The position numbers and the translations under genes were made by a program. A stretch of DNA of 10,773 nt from DATBWZ01 sp036514535 (GTDB taxonomy: Bacteria > JAMCPX01 > DATBWZ01), in contig DATBWZ010000025.1 of assembly GCA_036514535.1 (NCBI GenBank), forward strand, positions 1 to 10,773. The letters run 5' to 3'. Under the pieces are notes generated by a model that searched no databases, had not been told where the DNA came from, and saw only the letters and a program-made list of their open reading frames with translations. Positions 7,101-10,773 of this stretch are shown in pieces; positions within the stretch are counted from its first letter, which is position 1, and every line of letters starts with the position of its first letter.

Positions 7101-7565
7101 TTTATTGCTGATGGTTCCTATATACTTTTTGCGGATATCACAAATCCTTCCAGCCCGTTTATATCCAATTATTATTCAAAGAATTCCTTTGATCTGGCAA
7201 GATGGGGGGAATATCTGATGATTTCAGATGGAACAACCAGCGTTGAGATAGTTGATCTTGCGCTGGAGTCCATCCGTTATCAAAGTCCGGGGACTGCTGC
7301 ATCAGTGAATATCAATCCGCAATCAAGGAATATCGGTTCAGCAAAAATTTTGGTAAACGACTATAAAGGGGCATACGGCGACATCCAATATTATTTGAGC
7401 AATACCGGTGGAACAGCCTGGATTGCGGTTACACCAGGGGAGCCGTTTATTGCTTTTGAAACCGCCGGAAAGGACCTGTGGTGGAGGGCTGTGCTTTCTA
7501 CAACTGATTTGAGAAAAACGCCGATCCTGGATAGAATGGAGGTATTCTACAAATATGCAGATTAG
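4155..7565 (+). CDS. Large lipoprotein: four chitobiase-C-terminal-type Ig-like repeats plus a ~14-blade LVIVD propeller array
   Basis: The 1136-aa protein begins with a signal peptide ending in the lipobox LGGC, with Cys40 as the lipidation site, so it is exported and membrane-anchored, probably on the outer membrane. Residues 52-415 hold four Ig-like repeats of about 85-90 aa. They carry ATIYYTLDG (or variants) and a later LKFFxxDxxGNxE motif, as in domains at the C-terminus of chitobiases. Residues 465-1036 hold about 14 LVIVD-type blades (GLKIYDISSPGNP and variants). The ends of this array are flanked by halves of what seems to be one beta-sandwich (416-463 and 1037-1136, the latter with YYLSNTGG and DLWWRAVLS). 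No catalytic site is evident, so a binding or scaffold role is likely but the ligand is unknown. The ATG at 4155 has AGAGGG 5-9 nt upstream, depending on the core counted, and lies 19 bp after the dnaX stop. Translation ends inside the start of the next gene. Confidence 0.9.
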   Translation: MKRVDVPALMLRHHFSSFFNSYACFLFIGAFLGFSILGGCGSGEKKPGVTVYPQTIATPPGGDYSAANYPVVTLECNNPATIYYTLDGENPYPGMSNTFSGRSPVTGIEVKTTATLKFFALDDKGNQEAIRSEVYTVGQTADSDDTTPPKTSAVPAGGRYQATQNITISANEPATIYYKIYVNEYDPARCPDPDVSSPDVKTGDTTVSGIQVQVGVLKYFSVDRAGNAETVNTQVYLYGNSPYTYIFPSGGFYKSSQILQVYSDVIQGATATIYYTTDGAIPDPSSPSCISPCNILIYNEGTTVLKYFAVDNFGNTESVRIETYIIDSITPVTTASLAAGEYMGAQSITLTASEPTTIYYTLDGSDPVPGSQNTFSGPSPISNIAIDRDITVKFFSVDSAGNAESPVNSVAYSIVYSFTDTFRDDSKKNAIITTADWDTVNGEVKLARGSIQIEKSISTGGISNGFDIFNQQIFLADGLNGLKIYDISSPGNPELRGNYPAASGEIFSSVIVRNNTAFAGTNMGVLILDVSNPSSPGFISRWNPGVLNVFDIRFFGKYLFVAAGNGGLWVADVADTANPVDVTNLLFTGKAVSLEVFGSTLYVAATDGDLKIIDITQPASPVLVRTQSMPDSINSLAVAGSRLFAGSNNGVIYEENLQYPQKPVFTASIKISSSAVNHILYSGKFLYAATGTGIFVIDPADSTNMKLLAASLYVSVNWIAVYENYMFASGSNFLSLPISEYRTPQDIGALTGFAALESKVNGNILVVPSGVSGVKIIELNNVENPVLYTGYQTTGSANRVDTAGNYGFVAYGASGLMILNMSDLSNVQNVSSVPSLDLSLDVVVDANYAYLADRAGGLRIVDISNPSAPSVAGSCVPGACLPAASRAVIAGVAGKMALAGLDTNKVAIIDVTNRTNPSLIATFNTAGLPVDMEISGNYVYIAEGASGIEVFYIGNPQSPLKAGSLSTPNNSATGISISGNTLFIADGSYILFADITNPSSPFISNYYSKNSFDLARWGEYLMISDGTTSVEIVDLALESIRYQSPGTAASVNINPQSRNIGSAKILVNDYKGAYGDIQYYLSNTGGTAWIAVTPGEPFIAFETAGKDLWWRAVLSTTDLRKTPILDRMEVFYKYAD
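4308..5399 (+). repeat. Four tandem chitobiase-C-terminal-type Ig-like repeats (protein level)
   Basis: The units cover residues of about 52-137, 147-236, 243-326 and 329-415 of the 1136-aa lipoprotein. Each has a proline/threonine lead-in (for example TPPKTSAVPAGG), a P-[AT]-T-[IA]-YY core and an LKFF or LKYF strand followed by DxxGNxE. Units 1 and 4 share TLDG and the NTFSG loop most closely. Unit 2 and unit 3 carry altered loops containing extra cysteines. Similarity is at protein level only; I see no long identical DNA stretch. Confidence 0.8.
5547..7262 (+). repeat. LVIVD-type beta-propeller repeats, about 14 blades
   Basis: Blade-defining motifs of the form G-[LIV]-x-[IV]-x-D-[IV]-[ST]-x-P-x-x-P start near residues 481, 524, 566, 608, 651, 693, 733, 773, 815, 857, 905, 947, 989 and 1029 of the lipoprotein. 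The spacing is 40-43 residues apart from one of 48. Those at 651, 693 and 733 have largely lost the DISNP signature. Fourteen units would fit two seven-bladed propellers in tandem. That is a structural inference from the count. Confidence 0.75.
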
Positions 7566-8739
7566 GATAAGAAGAATTGGGCTAAGTTTTTTGTTTTTTG
7601 CAGCTGGTATTTTTTCTATGCAGTTTATTTCCTGCAACAATGTTGATAATACTGCAGATAGCAATAATGTTTTGAAAAAAGAACTTGTGCTGCCCGCGGA
7701 TCTTAAATGGATAAACAGCGGTCTGATAATGGAGCCTGGAAAAAGAATAAAGATTGAGTTAGGGCCGGAGGCTATAGGCATTCCAGAGGTTTTCATTTCT
7801 GACCCCGTTCCGACCTTCGGGCACGGAGGGCTTATTGGCAAGATAGGAGAGAATGGCTTTCCATTCCAGGTTGGGACATCAAAATATCTTGACGGAAATT
7901 CTCATAATTACGGAGAACCACTTTATCTCGGAAGGAATGACGCCACAGATGTCGGGACTCTTGGTGTAAGCTATTTACCGCAGGATTTTGCGATAAATAT
8001 TGAAGTCGCTGAAACAGACGCCCCAGGGTTAGTATCCCCGAGAGACGCGGCATGGTCACCCAATACACTTCCGATCTTTAACTGGGATGATGTGTATAAC
8101 ACATATCAGTATACGGTTGAATTAAGCATCTTCCCTGATTTCAGGCAACTGGAGCAGGGCGTTACGACAAAGGTTTCTTATGTCCATACAACCTCATCGC
8201 CCCAACCGGATACTACGCCGGCTGAGGGGACTGCTGAATTAATAGAGTTGTCTGAGGGGCTGCATTATTGGAGAATCAGGTCGGAGTTCAATGAAGGCAG
8301 ATCTCTATCTCCTGATCCTGTTTGGTCAGACTGGAGCCTGGTTTATGTTTATGGGGTGGAGCTCGGGTCACCGCTTGAGCCTCCTGTAATAACCTCGCCA
8401 GCTGCACCGGCCAAGACCTCCCCGGGTTCACAGGTAACAATTAACTTTATAGCGGCCCCTGACCCAAGCGGGATTGTATGGAGGCATTGGATTAAGTATG
8501 CAAACTGCACGAGTATTCCGCAGATCGATTCTCTCGTGGACAAGCCCAGCAAATGGAGAGTATTTTCCGGTATTTATAATCTCTATGACCCAAATGAACC
8601 CCCGCAAAACTATTCATATGTTACAACACCAGTTCTTCAGAAAGGCCAGTGGCTTGTAAGGATTGAGATCAGGGACGGGAGCGATCCGGAAGAAAAAAAT
8701 ACAAATTTTACGGACTTGTTTATTGATTCAGGGTGTTAG
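7555..8739 (+). CDS. Lipoprotein with PA-IL/LecA-like domain and fibronectin-III-like domains
   Basis: The 394-aa protein has a short basic N-terminus, a hydrophobic stretch and Cys27 in QFISCNN, so it is a probable lipoprotein. Residues of about 45-152 resemble the PA-IL (LecA) galactose-lectin fold: KWINSGLIMEPG at the start, then GGLIGKIGENGFPFQVG (91-107), LYLGRND (123-129) and a final INIEV strand. In LecA the corresponding late region binds calcium and sugar; whether those residues are functional here cannot be decided by eye. Residues 160-268 look fibronectin-III-like (IFNWDDVYNTYQYTVEL, LHYWRIRSE). The rest is another Ig-like module ending in Cys394, the last residue, with only Cys318 as a possible disulfide partner. 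The ATG at 7555 lies inside the end of the previous gene (11-bp overlap), with GGAGG at 7538-7542, so the two are probably translationally coupled. Confidence 0.8.
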   Translation: MQIRIRRIGLSFLFFAAGIFSMQFISCNNVDNTADSNNVLKKELVLPADLKWINSGLIMEPGKRIKIELGPEAIGIPEVFISDPVPTFGHGGLIGKIGENGFPFQVGTSKYLDGNSHNYGEPLYLGRNDATDVGTLGVSYLPQDFAINIEVAETDAPGLVSPRDAAWSPNTLPIFNWDDVYNTYQYTVELSIFPDFRQLEQGVTTKVSYVHTTSSPQPDTTPAEGTAELIELSEGLHYWRIRSEFNEGRSLSPDPVWSDWSLVYVYGVELGSPLEPPVITSPAAPAKTSPGSQVTINFIAAPDPSGIVWRHWIKYANCTSIPQIDSLVDKPSKWRVFSGIYNLYDPNEPPQNYSYVTTPVLQKGQWLVRIEIRDGSDPEEKNTNFTDLFIDSGC

Positions 8740-8754
8740 GGTGCTTATGATTTG
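8738..8754 (+). promoter_or_regulatory. Ribosome-binding site and TTG start of the Ig-like repeat protein gene
   Basis: AGGGTG (8738-8743) overlaps the stop of the preceding gene. The AGGG core ends 10 nt before the TTG at 8752-8754. The TTG is followed by KKLLNIFVLITIM, a signal-peptide-like start. No in-frame ATG or GTG lies between the upstream in-frame stop (8737-8739) and this TTG. The next in-frame ATG (8791) would remove most of the hydrophobic segment, so TTG is the best start. Confidence 0.55.
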
Positions 8755-10773
8755 AAGAAATTACTAAACATATTTGTTTTGATAACCATTATGTTATGGG
8801 CGGACTGCCGTTCCAAGCCAGCAGCCCAATATACATTGAGAATCTCTGCAAGCCCCCAGACAGTTAGTGCGGATCTTGCAATGACTAAAATAATTGCGGA
8901 ACTTGTGAACTCCTCTAATGAGGAGGGGGTTGATGGTAAAAATATCCAGTTTACCAGTACCACAGGCAGTATAGGAGGAGTTGTTGGTTTGGGTGGAGGG
9001 AGATATTCCGTCATTCTCTCAGGCATAGGACAGATCTCAGTCAATCCGGTTACTGTTACGGCATTGTACGAGGGACTCCGGGCTTCAATAGATATTTCAA
9101 TTACGCCGGGCGGACCTTCATATATTGATCTTTACGTGGATTCAATGGTTAGCGCTGATGTTGGCGCAGTTATTCTTACCGCGCGGATTTACGATTACAA
9201 TAATAACCCTGTTACTGATGCTGATCCTGTTTTCATCAGCAGTTACGGGGTGTTTGATCAGACAGCGAAGGACGGTTTAGGTGCATACGCTACTGTGCTG
9301 AGAGGGCTATATGACGTAAGAGAAAGCACAGTTAAACTAACTGTAAAAGCTGCGCAGGTTCAAAGGGTTGCAGAAATTATCCTTACCCCGGGTGTTCTAA
9401 AAGGTTTTTTGATTTCACATGTTCTTGACCCTCAGTTCAACAATGAGCCCTTTGCCCTGACTGCGGTGGCAGTGGACAAACGCAACAATTTGTTATCCGG
9501 TTTTAACGACAGCGTTAATATTGTTTCTTCTACCAATTTAGTAACCGTTTCCCCTGCAATCTCTTCCCCGTTTGTTAATGGCTTATTGTATCAGGAAAAT
9601 GTGGCTATTACTGGTATAGCAACAGGTATGACGCTTACACTTAATAACGGTGCGGGAAGTAAAGGAACAACCAATCCATTTGATGTAATTGCAATTCCTG
9701 CGGTGGATCACTTTGATATAGCCCCTGTTGCCTCTCCGGTGACTGCTGGATCGCCATTAACGATAAGTGTTGTCGCAAAGGATGCAGGCGGCAATACTGT
9801 GACCGACTTCCACGGAACGGTAAATATTACGGATACAACCTCAACAATAGCTCCCGCAGTCAGTCAGAAATTTGTAAACGGTGTTTTAAATCAGCAGGTT
9901 AGCATAACAAAAGCCCAGACAGGAGTGACAATAACAGTCGTTGGCTCAACGGGCGGGAGCGGAGTCTCCAACTCTTTTAATGTGGTAACAGACGCGCTTG
10001 ACCATTTTACCTTTGAGACGATAAATTCACCCATAATAGTTAATTCCTCATTTCCGGTAACGGTTACAGCAGTAGATGCATACGAAAACCAGGTAACGTC
10101 CTTTGCCGGAACGGCTTCTTTTTCCGATCTAACCGGCACTATTCTGCCGGCAACGAGTTTCAATTTTGTCAACGGTGTGTTACTGCAACAGGTGAAGGTG
10201 AGCATGACGGCGCTGGCAGATGTAATAAAGGTGGATGATGGTGCGGGGCACACCGGAGAGAGCAATCCATTTGAAGTTTCCACAATAAAGGTTGACCATT
10301 TTAATATCAGCTCAATATCAACCCCTCAGACTGCAGGCGCATCTTTTACAATAACAGTAGAGGCTAAGAATGCTTCAAATGCAACTGTTACAGAATTTAA
10401 CGGAACAATTACCATTAGCGATTTGACAAAGACAATTGATCCGGAGATTTCCCCACCGTTTGTAAGCGGTGTTTTGACACAAAATGTGAAAATATACAAA
10501 CCCATTACCAATAACACGATTACTGTATCCTGGAACGGCAAAACGGCAACGAGCAATACCTTTAACGTGGACCCAGGGGTGTTGAACAGATTTGTGTTTT
10601 CTCCCATATCTTCTCCGCGCGCAGCTGGACAAGTTTTCTCAATAACACTTGAGGCAGTGGATCTCTATGGGAATAGAACCGGATTCAACGGCGCTGTTTC
10701 AATGAAAGATCTTACAGGAAAACTGACGCCAGCAACGAGCAACAATTTTATAAACGGGCTGCTTACTCAGAAT
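8752..10773 (+). CDS. Surface protein with invasin-like Ig domains and tandem ~98-aa Ig-like repeats (3' end outside window)
   Basis: The frame is open from TTG 8752 to the window end (674 residues, no stop). It begins with Lys-Lys and a hydrophobic run, then WADC at 16-19. The cysteine could be lipidated, but Asp at -1 and Trp at -3 do not fit the lipobox, so anchoring is uncertain. Residues of about 26-121 and 122-215 look like invasin/Big_1-type Ig domains (SPQTVSADLAMTKIIAEL, then VILTARIYDYNNNPVTDA). From residue 216 there are at least five tandem units with a shared pattern: DHFxI at the start, FxITVxAxDxxGN, FxGTxxIxD, FVNGVLxQxV, and SNxFxV at the end. Such stacked beta-sandwiches usually form stalks in adhesins or extracellular-matrix proteins; a specific function is not visible. 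It starts 12 bp after the preceding lipoprotein gene, in the same direction, so co-transcription is likely. Confidence 0.82.
   Translation, partial: MKKLLNIFVLITIMLWADCRSKPAAQYTLRISASPQTVSADLAMTKIIAELVNSSNEEGVDGKNIQFTSTTGSIGGVVGLGGGRYSVILSGIGQISVNPVTVTALYEGLRASIDISITPGGPSYIDLYVDSMVSADVGAVILTARIYDYNNNPVTDADPVFISSYGVFDQTAKDGLGAYATVLRGLYDVRESTVKLTVKAAQVQRVAEIILTPGVLKGFLISHVLDPQFNNEPFALTAVAVDKRNNLLSGFNDSVNIVSSTNLVTVSPAISSPFVNGLLYQENVAITGIATGMTLTLNNGAGSKGTTNPFDVIAIPAVDHFDIAPVASPVTAGSPLTISVVAKDAGGNTVTDFHGTVNITDTTSTIAPAVSQKFVNGVLNQQVSITKAQTGVTITVVGSTGGSGVSNSFNVVTDALDHFTFETINSPIIVNSSFPVTVTAVDAYENQVTSFAGTASFSDLTGTILPATSFNFVNGVLLQQVKVSMTALADVIKVDDGAGHTGESNPFEVSTIKVDHFNISSISTPQTAGASFTITVEAKNASNATVTEFNGTITISDLTKTIDPEISPPFVSGVLTQNVKIYKPITNNTITVSWNGKTATSNTFNVDPGVLNRFVFSPISSPRAAGQVFSITLEAVDLYGNRTGFNGAVSMKDLTGKLTPATSNNFINGLLTQN
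9397..10773 (+). repeat. Tandem ~98-residue Ig-like repeats (five visible, last one cut)
   Basis: Unit starts are at 9397, 9703, 9997, 10291 and 10582, giving lengths of 306, 294, 294 and 291 bp, all in frame. The units are clearly related in protein (DHFxI, GT-x-x-I-x-D, FVNGVL, SNPFxV) but diverged in DNA, so they are old duplications rather than a recent expansion. The first unit is the most divergent, lacking the DHF opening (it has LKGFLIS). The array continues past the end of the window, so the copy number is unknown. Confidence 0.8.

Noticed and set aside
7338..7841. 167-codon open frame on the minus strand across the junction of the two lipoprotein genes
   Set aside because: It is antisense to two well-supported coding regions, and its translation shows no domain or signal and no good ribosome-binding site.
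9891..10607. Minus-strand open frames of 130 and 93 codons within the Ig-repeat gene
   Set aside because: The plus strand carries a continuous repeat-structured frame here. The minus frames are by-products of the Thr/Val-rich codons and of the repeats.
1..10773. Mobile element, CRISPR array, tRNA or rRNA gene
   Set aside because: No transposase or integrase motifs, regular short direct repeats with spacers, cloverleaf-like sequences or rRNA-like conserved stretches were recognised on either strand.

Overview
The window looks like a chromosomal segment of a Gram-negative bacterium of moderate GC content, judged by eye at somewhat under 50%. Three predicted secreted or lipid-anchored proteins made of repeats, next to housekeeping genes, suggest a Deltaproteobacteria-like or candidate-phylum lineage. 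That placement is an impression from protein style only; no rRNA or other strong phylogenetic marker is present.

Left part (1-2401): the 3' end of a kelch-repeat beta-propeller gene on the plus strand (3-755, start outside the window) converges with a minus-strand gene for an NAD(P)-binding saccharopine-dehydrogenase-like oxidoreductase (781-1839). Upstream of that, also on the minus strand, lies a small GGQ-containing release-factor-like protein (1982-2401). It resembles the mitochondrial rescue factor MTRFR/C12orf65 more than RF1/RF2.

Middle (2402-4135): a roughly 200-bp divergent intergenic region with candidate promoters on both strands separates the release-factor-like gene from dnaX. 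dnaX encodes the tau subunit of the DNA polymerase III clamp loader (510 aa). A run of ten A residues sits just after the collar domain, and a -1 shift there meets a UGA stop within three codons. This is the layout of genes that make a short gamma form by slippage or programmed frameshifting.

Right part (4155-10773): three plus-strand genes follow dnaX tightly (19-bp gap, 11-bp overlap, 12-bp gap) and probably form one transcription unit with it. They encode: (i) a 1136-aa lipoprotein with four chitobiase-C-terminal-type Ig-like repeats and about 14 LVIVD-type propeller blades, apparently inserted into a split beta-sandwich; (ii) a 394-aa lipoprotein with a PA-IL/LecA-like domain and fibronectin-III-like domains; (iii) a long TTG-initiated protein, running off the window, with two invasin-like Ig domains followed by at least five tandem repeats of about 98 residues. 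The ybaB-recR genes that often follow dnaX are absent here.

No tRNA, rRNA, CRISPR array, transposase, integrase or phage gene was seen. The most noteworthy items are the dnaX slippage site and the uncharacterised cluster of surface proteins carried behind it.
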